NCBI GenBank assembly: GCA_963721305.1 | Contig: CAVRIR010000005.1 | Span: 1-64,000, forward strand | Direction: 5' to 3' | Length of the DNA stretch: 64,000 bases | Source: DATAES01 sp963721305 | Lineage (GTDB): Bacteria; Actinomycetota; Acidimicrobiia; Acidimicrobiales; JACDCH01 | Part shown: in pieces, positions 28,210 through 36,569 of the stretch | Numbering within the stretch: the first letter of the stretch is position 1 | Layout: every line of letters begins with the position of its first letter | Notes under the pieces: generated by a model | Database searches by the model: none | What the model was told of the DNA's origin: nothing | Seen by the model: only the letters and a program-made list of their open reading frames with translations | Made by a program: the position numbers and the translations under genes

Positions 28210-29238
28210 TCAGGGGAGGTGGCGAAGGAGCTTCAGGGCACCGAGGCGGACCGGGGACTGGTGATGGGACCGGGCCACCCCGACCTCGTCGCGGTGGGCG
28301 AGGTACCACTCGTAGGACTCGATCAGCATCGAAGCGTTCGAATGACGTGACTTCCATCCGAGGTCGGTGTGCGCCTTCGACGTGTCGAAGAACAGCGATT
28401 CGCTGTAGAGCAGCCAGTGGTACGGAGCGAAGGGCGCCGCGCCCACCGTCGCGGCGGCGCGCATCGCGAGCTGTGCCGGCGCGGTCGGCAGCGACCGGAT
28501 GACCGACCCCGTGCCGGCGTGGTCGACCAGGGCCTGGATCGTCTCGCGCATCGTGCCGAACTCGGACGCGCCGACGTTGTACGTCTCCGGACCAGGGCGA
28601 TCGCCTGCTCGCAGGCAGGCGTCGGCGAGATCATCGGCGTGGACGAGCTGGTAGCGGTTGTCACCCGAGCCGAACACGTAGACGGGTGCGCCTTCGGCGA
28701 CGAACTCGAAGAGGATCGCGAAGATCCCGAGGCGGCCGTGCCCGAGGATCGTGCGCGGCCGGATGATGCTCACGTCGAGTCCCGCCGCCGCGGCTTCGTG
28801 GCACAGCTGCTCCGCCCGCAGCTTCGCCCGCCCGTACGCCTCGAGGGGACGCGCCGGTGCGTCCTCCCGTACCGGATTCGACTCCGGGATGCCGAAGATC
28901 GCGCTCGACGACGTGTGCACGACCTTGGCGACGCCCGCATCGCGCGCGCCGACGAGGACGTTCGCCGTCCCGACGACGTTGACGGAGTCGAACAAGGCCC
29001 GGTCCTTCGCGAGCGGCACCTGCGCGACGTTGTGCAGCACGACGTCAGCGCCTTCGCACGCGGCCCGGACACGATCGGCGTCGCGCACGTCACCTCGAAC
29101 GAACTCGACATCGCCGTCGGTCACGTCGGGCTCGTTCACGTCGAAGATCCGGACGCGGTCGCCTCGCGCCAGCGCCTGGGTCGCCAGCACGGTCCCGAAG
29201 TAGCCGCTGCCCCCGGTGACGAGGACGGTGCGGCCCAT
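28210..29238 (-). CDS. NAD-dependent epimerase/dehydratase
   Basis: This 342-residue extended short-chain dehydrogenase probably modifies a nucleotide sugar or a sterol-like compound. The Rossmann motif VLVTGGSGYFGTVLATQALARG opens the protein; VVHTSSSAIFG carries the catalytic Ser region and YGRAKLRAE the YxxxK pair. ETYNVGASEFGTMRE and YSESLFFDTSKAHTDLGWK fit the 3-beta-HSD/sugar epimerase group. The ATG at 29238 shares its A with the TGA of the upstream epimerase gene. Repeat copy 2 begins 10 bases past its stop. The gene is intact. Confidence 0.85.
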   Translation of the reverse strand: MGRTVLVTGGSGYFGTVLATQALARGDRVRIFDVNEPDVTDGDVEFVRGDVRDADRVRAACEGADVVLHNVAQVPLAKDRALFDSVNVVGTANVLVGARDAGVAKVVHTSSSAIFGIPESNPVREDAPARPLEAYGRAKLRAEQLCHEAAAAGLDVSIIRPRTILGHGRLGIFAILFEFVAEGAPVYVFGSGDNRYQLVHADDLADACLRAGDRPGPETYNVGASEFGTMRETIQALVDHAGTGSVIRSLPTAPAQLAMRAAATVGAAPFAPYHWLLYSESLFFDTSKAHTDLGWKSRHSNASMLIESYEWYLAHRDEVGVARSHHQSPVRLGALKLLRHLP

Positions 29239-30323
29239 CAGACTTGCTCGCCGTTCGCGAGGCACCAACGGATGCTCTGTCGCATCCCCTCGAGCAGATC
29301 GACCGGCGGGTCGTACCCGAGCTCGTCGCGGGCGCGCGTGATGTCGCACGCGATCGTGTCCTTGAGCTCGCCGAGCACGTGCGCGGCCTGGACGTACCGG
29401 CCGCGGCCCTGCACGAACCGGTCGGCCGCCTCGGCCGCCTTCGCCGCGACCAGGGGAATCCGAATCGGCTGACGCGAGGTCGCGTCCATGTCCTCGTCGG
29501 CGAACGCCTGGCGCACGGTGTCGAACACCTCGCGCAGCTCGTACGGCCGCGCGTCGGCGATCCAGTACGCGTTGCCCGGTGCTTTGGCCGCGGTCTCCGA
29601 CAGCAGCATGCCGAGCACGAGGTTGCCCGTGTAACACCATCGACCGTTGTTGCGTGCCGTCGCCGACGAGCGGGAACCGTCCCCGCCGCACGGATGCGAG
29701 GAACTGCGTCTGCCGCGCGGGTTGAAACGGCCCGTAGAACCACGGTGGCCGAACGATCACCGTCTGGAGGTCGCCGCGTTCGAAGCGAGCGCATGACGAG
29801 TTGCTCGCTCTCGAGCTTGGACCTGCCCGTACGCCATGTACGGGTTGAACGGCGACTCCTCGGTGAACCGGTCGGTCGGGGCGTCGTTCGCGCCGAACGG
29901 AGAGTTCGAGGACACGTGGACGAATCGCACCGCGCCGGCACGCCGCGCCCGGTCGAGGGTGAGTTGCGTCCCGCCCACGTTGACGTCGAACAGCGTGCGG
30001 AGCTTCCCCTCGGGATGGATGACCCCTGCTGCGTGGAAGACGGTCGCGGGTCCGACGCCGTCGAACAACGCGTCGAGCGACGCCGGATCGCGCACGTCGC
30101 CGACGACCGGCTCGATCGAAGGACCGATGACCGACAGCATCGACGCGTCGTCGTGGTCACGGACGAGGCAGCGCACGCGGTCCCGCTTCGGTGCGAGCGC
30201 GCGGACGAGGTTCTGGCCGAGCCAGCCGGCGGCGCCGGTGACGATCGCGGTCGGCGACGGATCGATGTCACCGTTCGGCCCGTTCGATGTGTTCGGCCCG
30301 TTCGCCGAGTTCGGCTCGGTCAC
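29238..30323 (-). CDS. NAD-dependent epimerase/dehydratase (frameshifted)
   Basis: This is a second extended short-chain dehydrogenase in the same operon, about 360 codons. The N-terminus is low-complexity (NSANGPNTSNGPNGD), then AIVTGAAGWLGQNLVRALAP, VVGDVRDPASLDALFDG, FHAAGVIHP and VHVSSNSPFG. After the YGQ-SKLESEQLV active-site region the frame breaks near 29815, 29790 and 29640, with conserved IVRPPWFYGPFQP, GRFPLVGDGTQQRSMV and YTGNLVLGMLLSETA in different frames. The GTG start overlaps the stop of the GMC oxidoreductase gene (GTGA) and the stop overlaps the next epimerase. Breaks are confined to about 200 bases, so error is likely but not proven. Confidence 0.75.
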
Positions 30324-31758
30324 GTTTGCGCGAGGAAGTGGTCGGTGTTGCGTGCCGCGATCGTCATGATCGCGGCCTGCGGATTGACTCCTGGTGCATC
30401 CGGCAGCAACGACGCGTCGTTCACCCGCAGGTTGCTCACACCCCAAACGGATCCGAAGCTGTCCGCCGCGGTGCGGCTGCGGTCTTCACCCATGCGGACC
30501 GACGATGTCAGGTGCACGGTCATCAGGTTCGCACTGGCGCGCTGCGACCGCGTCCCACCACGAGACGAGCTCGTCGTTCGGCGGACGACGCGCCCGCCGA
30601 TCACCGACGGGTACAGCTCGGTCGCTCCCGCGGCGAGCAGCACCTCACCCGAGATGGATGAGACCTCGCGCCAGGCGGCTCATGTCCGCTTCGGTGAGCC
30701 GGTAGGACACGAGCGGCGCCTTCACGCCCGGAAGCGCCACCACCCTTCCGCTCGCGTCGCCGCGGATGGCGGCGTAGTACACGTACACCCGCTCCCAGTC
30801 TTCGAGCGCCGCGCTGAAGTCTGCGGCCGAGTCGCTGAGCGCGAGCGCAATGTGCCCTTTGCGGCTGACCGACCCGCCGATCGTGAGGCTCGGGGCGAAC
30901 TCCGTGACCCGGTGCATCGGCACGCCGGCATGGTCGAGCGGGTTCGGAAAACGCGCCGCGATCTTGATCGTCGGATGGAGCTTCAACCCGCGGCCGGCCT
31001 GGCCGCGGATGCCGCTGCGTTGCAGCAGCGCTGGCGTCTGGATCGCTCCCCCGCACACGAACACGTGATCCGCCTCGATCGAGCACGCGCTCGACCGTGC
31101 CGTCGGGCCGCGTGCACTCGCAGCACGCGCCGGTGACGCGATCGTTGCGCATGCACAGCTTCAGCACGCGGCAGTCGGCCAGCACGGTCGCTCCGTTGCT
31201 GACGGCGTCCGGGATCAACGTGCGCGCCATGGTCTGCTTCACGCCGCGGCCTTGGTGGTCGTAGCGGAACACGCGCGGGAACTCGACCGCCCGCCAACCG
31301 AGCTTCGCCGCGCCCCGCTCGAGCGTCGCCGACGAAGGCGGAGGCGCAGAGGGCAGCCGTGACACGCCTTGCACGTCCTCGACCTGCTCGGCATACCGGT
31401 CGAGCACGTCTTCGGTGAACTCCTCGATGCGGTACGTCCGGCGCCACTCATCCGACAGGTAGGCGGGGAGCCGGTGCCAGAGACCCGAGTTGATCTCGGT
31501 GCTGCCCCCGACGCACCGGCCCTCGGCGAACGCGACCGGCGGCGACCCCAGCGTGGCGCACGAGCCCCGATGTCGGTACTTGAGCACCATCTCCTCGAGC
31601 GAGAACGGCTCGACCGCGTCAGGGTCGATCCAGGGACCCTCCTCGACGACGGTCACCGTCCGTCCTGCCGCCGCGAGCCGCGCCGCGGTGGTGGATCCGC
31701 CCGCGCCCGACCCGATGACGAGGACCTCCGTCTGCAGCGTCGACGTCGGACCGCTCAC
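30320..31758 (-). CDS. GMC-family FAD oxidoreductase (frameshifted)
   Basis: GMC enzymes oxidise alcohols or sugars with FAD. The protein of about 480 codons has the FAD loop VLVIGSGAGGSTTAARLAAAG, the second FAD motif GRCVGGSTEINSGLWHRLP, the segment VFVCGGAIQTPALLQRSGI and the C-terminal block VNPQAAIMTIAARNTDHFLA. An HLTSSVRMGED segment takes the place of the usual H-x-x-GTxRMG active-site region. Frame breaks occur near 31075, 30660 and perhaps 30560. The GTG at 31758 overlaps the stop of a small protein gene, and the gene ends overlapping the epimerase start. The context suggests oxidation of a sugar, alcohol or sterol in the envelope pathway. Confidence 0.75.
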
Positions 31759-32078
31759 GGCACCGCCAGCAGCGCGGGCAGCTCGTGCGACGACTCGGGC
31801 AGCTCCTGTTCGGCGAACAGGACCAGCGATCGGAACACGCGGACGTACTGGCGCAACTGCGGGATCGGGCTGGTGTCGAGCGACGGGACGCTCGGCCCAC
31901 GACCACCGACGGCGATGGACCAGGCGCCGAGGCCGAGGGATGCCGCGACCAACGCGGCCCGAAGGTGCTCGGGCATCGAGCGCAGCGCGCCGTCGACGAA
32001 GGCCGCCACGTCGCGGCGGCGATCGGGATCCTGAGTCCTCGTGAGTCCGTCGACGACCCGGCGCTCGAACCAGAGCAT
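31755..32078 (-). CDS. Small protein paired with the GMC oxidoreductase, unknown function
   Basis: I do not recognise the family. The 107-residue protein has one hydrophobic stretch (LVAASLGLGAWSIAVGG) in the middle and charged ends. It overlaps the GMC oxidoreductase gene by 4 bases, so it is probably a small subunit or maturation partner of that enzyme, by analogy with GMC dehydrogenases that need a small partner. The ATG at 32078 begins MLWFERRVVDGL. It is the first gene of the four-gene run down to 28210 and is divergent from the GT-C gene at 32120. Confidence 0.55.
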   Translation of the reverse strand: MLWFERRVVDGLTRTQDPDRRRDVAAFVDGALRSMPEHLRAALVAASLGLGAWSIAVGGRGPSVPSLDTSPIPQLRQYVRVFRSLVLFAEQELPESSHELPALLAVP

Positions 32079-32119
32079 GCACCGGAGGTTAGTGAACCTC
32101 GCTACTACCCTTGGCGGTC

Positions 32120-33802
32120 GTGAGCGCCGTCGTCGAGGTTCCTGCGCGCTCCGAGCCAGACGCCGTGCCGGCGCCGTCGTCGTGGAAGTCATGGCAACGA
32201 TGGTTGCCCGTCGGCATCGTCGCCCTCGTCGTCCTGCTGCCGCTGCGGGGCCTCATGCGGGCCCCGGGTCCGCCCATGGAAGAGGGCTTCATGCTCGTCT
32301 TCCCCGAAGAGGTGCTCCGAGGCGCGATCCCCAACCGCGACTTCCTGCACCTGTACGGCCCCGGGAGCCTGTGGGTGCTCGCCGGGCTGTTCAAGGTCTT
32401 CTCGACCTCGCTGTGGACCGAGCGGGTCGCCGGCTACCTGCAGCAGCTTGCGCTCGTCGCCGCCGTGTACGTGATGGTGCGCCCCTACGGGCGCCGTCTC
32501 GCAGTGGGCGGCGCGGTCATCGCGGCGATCATCATCATCCCGCCCATCGGTCTCACGGCCCTCGCATGGGTCGGAGGCGTCGCGCTCGGTCTGTGGTCGA
32601 TGGTGGCGTTGCTGCGCGGCCGGTTCCTGCTCGCGGGCGTCGTCGGGGGGTTCGCGCTGCTCTATCGCCCCGATCTCGTGGTCGCCGTCGGGCTCGGCTT
32701 CATCGTCGTCTGGCGCGTACTCGCGAAGGTCGAGCGCAAACGGCTTCTCGGGGGATTCGCTCTCGGCGTCAGCCCCTTCCTGATCCAGATCGCGCTCGCC
32801 GGTCCTGGCCACGCCTTCTACGGGATGGTGATCCAACCGGTGTTCCAGCTCCGGTCGGGGCGGCATCTCCCACTGCCGCCCTCGTGGAGCCACTTCGACG
32901 GGTTCCTGCAGAAGGCCGGCGTGCTCAACCAGGCCAAGTGGCCGTTCCCGGCGCCACCGTCGCCTGGCCAGCTGACGTTGTGGCTGCTGCTCCTCGCGGC
33001 CGCGATGATCACGCTCGTCGTGGTCGGCTGGCAGGTGAGCCGCCGTTCGACGGCGACGCTCGCGGGGCGGGCTGTCCTCGTGATGGGCGTGTTCAGCCTC
33101 GGACTGCTTCCCCAGGCGCTGCAACGCCCGGACTCGACCCACCTCGCCTGGGTCAGCGCGGTGCCGTTCGGGCTGCTGCCGGTGGCGTTGGCCGACCTCG
33201 TGCGCCGCTTCCGGCCCGCGTGGCCGGTCGGACGGCGCCTCGCGTTCGCCGCCCTGACGCCGGCCGTCGTGCTGCTGCTGCTCGTCCCGCACCACACGTT
33301 CCGGACGTACACGGACGCCGTGGCGCAGACGTTCGGCAAGCACCGCTCGTCCTACGTGATCCAGAACATGGGCCGCAGCTTCTACTACGGCCGCAAGGAC
33401 GCGGCAGATGCGGTCAACGCCATGCTCCCGGTCGTCGACCATCTCGCCAAGCCGGGCGACAAGCTGTTCGTCGGCACGGGCGATCTGCGCAAGACGCCCT
33501 ACAGCGAGGCGTTCCTCTACTACCTGCTCCCCCAGACCCGTCCGGGTACCCGCTACATCGAGATGGACCCCGGCGTCGCCAACCGCGCCGATTCCGGTCT
33601 GGCGGACGACCTCGCGTCGTCGGACATCGTGATCCTGTCCTCGATCAGGGACGACTGGGTCGAACCGAACGCCTCTCGCGACTTCGGCTCGGACGCGCCC
33701 AACCAGGTGTTGCAGCGCGAGTTCTGCCAGGTCGGTTCCTGGGGCCAAGGCGTGTTCGGGCGTGGCCTGTATGAGCTCTACGTACGGTGCGATCGCCGCT
33801 AA
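32120..33802 (+). CDS. GT-C type membrane glycosyltransferase-like protein
   Basis: The protein of 560 residues has about nine to ten membrane helices followed by a C-terminal soluble domain. The first helix is LPVGIVALVVLLPLRGLM and the first external loop reads EEGFMLVFPEEVLRGAIPNRDFLHLYGPGS, a pattern of GT-C-like proteins in actinobacterial envelope clusters. The C-terminal domain from about 410 has RSFYYGRKDAADAVNAML and GDKLFVGTGDLRKTPYSEAFLYYLLPQTRPGTRY. The start is GTG 32120, or TTG 32111 three codons before. The gene is intact and is followed 14 bases later by a dolichol-phosphate-mannose-synthase-like gene, a likely donor supplier. Confidence 0.72.
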   Translation: MSAVVEVPARSEPDAVPAPSSWKSWQRWLPVGIVALVVLLPLRGLMRAPGPPMEEGFMLVFPEEVLRGAIPNRDFLHLYGPGSLWVLAGLFKVFSTSLWTERVAGYLQQLALVAAVYVMVRPYGRRLAVGGAVIAAIIIIPPIGLTALAWVGGVALGLWSMVALLRGRFLLAGVVGGFALLYRPDLVVAVGLGFIVVWRVLAKVERKRLLGGFALGVSPFLIQIALAGPGHAFYGMVIQPVFQLRSGRHLPLPPSWSHFDGFLQKAGVLNQAKWPFPAPPSPGQLTLWLLLLAAAMITLVVVGWQVSRRSTATLAGRAVLVMGVFSLGLLPQALQRPDSTHLAWVSAVPFGLLPVALADLVRRFRPAWPVGRRLAFAALTPAVVLLLLVPHHTFRTYTDAVAQTFGKHRSSYVIQNMGRSFYYGRKDAADAVNAMLPVVDHLAKPGDKLFVGTGDLRKTPYSEAFLYYLLPQTRPGTRYIEMDPGVANRADSGLADDLASSDIVILSSIRDDWVEPNASRDFGSDAPNQVLQREFCQVGSWGQGVFGRGLYELYVRCDRR

Positions 33803-33815
33803 CCTCGCCGCCGGT

Positions 33816-34587
33816 ATGCGCACGCTGATCGTCGTACCCACGTACGAAGAAGCGGGCAACATCACCGAGCTCCTGCCGCGCATCCGGACGCGCCGCGCCT
33901 GACGCCGACGTGCTCGTCGTCGACGACAACAGCCCGGACGGCACCGCGAAGATGGCGCAGGCGGTCAATGACGAGCTCGGCCACATCGACGTCATGATCC
34001 GCAAGGAGAAGGCCGGTCTCGGCACGGCCTACCGCGCCGGGTTCGCGGTGGGTATCGAGCGCGGTTACGACGTGATCGTCCAGATGGACGCCGATCTCTC
34101 GCACGATCCCGCCTCGATCCTGCCGGTCGTGGCCGCCTTGACCGACAACGTCGGCCTCTCGATCGGGTCGCGCTACGTGCCGGGCGGACACATCCCCCAC
34201 TGGCCGTGGCACCGCCGGTTCCTCTCCCGCTACGGCAACCTCTACACGCGCCTCGCGCTCGGACTGAAGGCGCGCGATCTCACGTCCGGCTTCCGCGCGT
34301 GGAAGACGAGCACACTCGAACGCATCGACTACAAGACGACGAACGCGACGGGCTACCTGTTCCAGATGGAGATGGCGTACCGAGTCGCGCAACATGGCGA
34401 GCAGATCGCCGAGGTGCCGATCACGTTCACCGATCGCGTGCGGGGCACCTCGAAGATGTCCGGCGCCGTGATCTTCGAAGAGCTCACCCGCGTCACGTGG
34501 TGGGGCCTCCGCGACCGCTGGCACCGCGTCACGCATCGCTCTTCGCACCCGCCGCTTGCGAACTCCGGGGAGAAACGGGCGCCATAG
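33816..34587 (+). CDS. Polyprenol-phosphate mannosyltransferase (GT2, Dpm1-like), one frameshift
   Basis: Dpm1-type GT2 enzymes move mannose from GDP-mannose to polyprenol phosphate, making the donor used by GT-C enzymes outside the membrane. The frame starts with RTLIVVPTYEEAGNITELLPRI, breaks near 33895, and goes on with VLVVDDNSPDGTAKMAQAV, YDVIVQMDADLSHDPASI, LSIGSRYVPGG and DLTSGFRAWK, then FTDRVRGTSKMSGAVIFEEL. All Dpm1 motifs are present. The last nine codons lie inside repeat copy 3, so the present stop (TAG 34587) is supplied by the repeat and may not be the ancestral one. The many GT-C genes nearby fit its role. Confidence 0.88.
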
Positions 34588-34609
34588 CGCCCGTTTCCAT
34601 CCAACATTC
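34561..34609 (-). repeat. 49-base palindromic interspersed repeat, copy 3
   Basis: The orientation is the same as copies 1 and 2, with one G-to-A change next to the AT loop that costs a single pair (stem 34572-34583 with 34586-34597). The left half overlaps the last codons of the Dpm1-like gene, and the right end lies 10 bases past the stop of the convergent methyltransferase gene. It may act as a shared terminator for both genes. Confidence 0.85.
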
Positions 34610-34618
34610 GCTCCGTGG

Positions 34619-35335
34619 TCAGTACGGCCAGGGGCCTTTGCGCAACTTGGCGACGATCAGGGCCTTGAGAACGAGGTTGCGGGCGAACCACGGGAGCTGG
34701 CCGAGTTGCGCGGCGGCGTTGCGAAGGCGCGCCGAACCCGTCACCAGCTCCCGGCGGTACTCCGTCATCGATCCCGACCGACCGACGTAGCGGAACCGGT
34801 AGCCAAGGACGAGCGCGCGCAGGATCGCGAGCGTCACGCCCACCGAGCTGAACGAATCGTGGATCAACATCGTGCCGCCCGACTTGACCCGCGCGCCCCA
34901 CACCCGGATGTCGGCGAGCGCCGGCGCGAACCGGTGAGCGCCGTCGATGTACAGCAGATCGACGTCGCCGTCGAGCTTCCCGAGAGCATCCTGCGAGAGG
35001 CAGCGCAGGTGATGAACGCGATCGTCGACGCCAGCGTTGTGCAGGTTCTCGTGGAACACGTCGTGGTCGATCGCGGCCTCTTCCTCGAAGCCGGCGATCT
35101 CCTGGGGACCGCGGTCGTTGCCCGCGTGCGGATCAATGGCGGTGATGGCGACGCCTGCCGGTACGGCCGATGCGAGCACGACCGTGGAGCGTCCGCGGAA
35201 CGACCCGATCTCCACGATCTGGTCGGCGGGGCCCAGTCGGCTGGCGTGGTCCCACAACCGGCGAGCCTGGTCGTCGGTCATCCAGCCGTCGACCTTCTCG
35301 ACCGTGCGGAGGACCTCGTCGAACGAACGCGCCAT
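34619..35335 (-). CDS. Class I SAM-dependent methyltransferase
   Basis: The 238-residue protein belongs to the methyltransferase group common in polysaccharide and cell-wall clusters (the MTase_24/TylF-like fold). The SAM-binding motif is QIVEIGSFRGRSTVVLASAV; then AITAIDPHAGND, LGKLDGDVDLLYIDGAHRF and GGTMLIHDSFSSVGVTLAIL. The ATG at 35335 is the first Met before the conserved WMTDDQARRLW. It is divergent from the GT4 gene (37 bases between starts) and convergent with the Dpm1-like gene across repeat copy 3. The substrate is unknown. Confidence 0.85.
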   Translation of the reverse strand: MARSFDEVLRTVEKVDGWMTDDQARRLWDHASRLGPADQIVEIGSFRGRSTVVLASAVPAGVAITAIDPHAGNDRGPQEIAGFEEEAAIDHDVFHENLHNAGVDDRVHHLRCLSQDALGKLDGDVDLLYIDGAHRFAPALADIRVWGARVKSGGTMLIHDSFSSVGVTLAILRALVLGYRFRYVGRSGSMTEYRRELVTGSARLRNAAAQLGQLPWFARNLVLKALIVAKLRKGPWPY

Positions 35336-35372
35336 TCCCGACGACGTTAGTTGCGACAGGTACCCTCTCGGC

Positions 35373-36569
35373 GTGGGCGACCCGGGGGCCGACGCGAGCA
35401 GACCGAGCATCGCGAAGATCGGCGATCTCGCCGCCGCGGCAGGCTTGCGTCGCATCCACATGCTGTCCTGGCGCGACCTCGCCGACGTCGAGGCCGGTGG
35501 CTCGGAGGTGCACGCCGCGACGGTGGCTCGCCTGTGGGCGGAAGCGGGCGTCGAGATCACGCTGCGCACGTCGTACGCGCAGGGCCAGGCGCCGGTCGTG
35601 ACCCGCAACGGCTACAAGGTGATCCGCAAGGCCGGGAGGTACCTCGTCTTCCCACGAGCCGCGGGCTCGGAGGCACTCGGATGGCACGGTCCTCGCGACG
35701 GACTCGTCGAGATCTGGAACGGCATGCCGTTCTTCTCGCCGGTGTGGCGCCGGGGCCCGGGGATCGTGCTCCTGCACCACGTGCATGCCGAGATGTGGAA
35801 CATGGTGCTGGGCAACGAGGCACCGTGGGCCGCGAACGTCGGGCAGACCGTCGAGAGCCGTATCGCGCCGCTCGTCTACCGCCGCACCAAGATCGTCACG
35901 CTCAGCCAGTCGTCGAAGGACGACATCGTCGAACTGATGAGACTGCCGGCTGCGAACATCGAGGTGATCCCGCCGGGCATCGACCCGATGTTCACGCCCG
36001 GTGGCGAGCGCGCCGCCCACCCAATGGTCATGGCGGTCGGACGGCTCGTACCGGTCAAGCGGTACGAACGCCTCATTCGGGCCGTCGCACAGGCACATCG
36101 ACGACATCCCGACCTCACGCTCACGATCGTGGGTGAGGGCTACGAACGCGAAGCGCTCGACAACGTCGTGCGCGAGCTCGAGGCGACCGACTGGGTCTCG
36201 TTCGCCGGTCACGTCTCCGACAACGAACTGGTCGATCTCTACCGCCGGGCCTGGCTGGTAACGAGCGCGTCGGCCCGCGAAGGTTGGGGCATGTCGCTCA
36301 CCGAAGCGGCGGCGTGCGGAACGCCCGCCGTAGCCACTCGGATCCCCGGTCACACCGACGCTGTCGTCGAAGGCGAGACGGGCGTGCTCGTCGAGCGCGA
36401 TGACGATCACGCGCTCGGCGATGCGATCGCCGATCTCATCGCAGACGACGAACGTCGGTCCCGATACGCGAGCGCTGGGCTCGCCCGGGCTGGGCGGTAC
36501 TCGTGGGAGGCCACGGCCGCGGGCATCATGCGTGTGCTCGCCGCCGAAGCCACGCGCCACCGCCGTTGA
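35373..36569 (+). CDS. GT4 (GT-B) glycosyltransferase
   Basis: The intact 398-residue protein is a soluble GT-B enzyme of family GT4, which adds a sugar from a nucleotide donor. The N-terminal domain has LSWRDLADVEAGGSEVHAATVARLWAEAG, and the C-terminal domain has MAVGRLVPVKRYERLIRA, LTIVGEGYEREALD, FAGHVSDNELVDLYRRAWLVTSASAREGWGMSLTEAAACGTPAVATRIPGHTDAVVEG, including the donor-binding E-x7-E region. The GTG at 35373 is the first start after the divergent promoter region. The stop overlaps the TTG proposed as the start of the following arabinofuranosyltransferase-like gene. Confidence 0.92.
   Translation: MGDPGADASRPSIAKIGDLAAAAGLRRIHMLSWRDLADVEAGGSEVHAATVARLWAEAGVEITLRTSYAQGQAPVVTRNGYKVIRKAGRYLVFPRAAGSEALGWHGPRDGLVEIWNGMPFFSPVWRRGPGIVLLHHVHAEMWNMVLGNEAPWAANVGQTVESRIAPLVYRRTKIVTLSQSSKDDIVELMRLPAANIEVIPPGIDPMFTPGGERAAHPMVMAVGRLVPVKRYERLIRAVAQAHRRHPDLTLTIVGEGYEREALDNVVRELEATDWVSFAGHVSDNELVDLYRRAWLVTSASAREGWGMSLTEAAACGTPAVATRIPGHTDAVVEGETGVLVERDDDHALGDAIADLIADDERRSRYASAGLARAGRYSWEATAAGIMRVLAAEATRHRR

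Noticed and set aside
23000..28300. Long open frames on the plus strand opposite the GT-C genes, rich in Arg, Asp and Glu.
   Set aside because: They have no homology-like pattern, odd composition and lie antisense to clear membrane proteins; long antisense frames are expected at this GC content.
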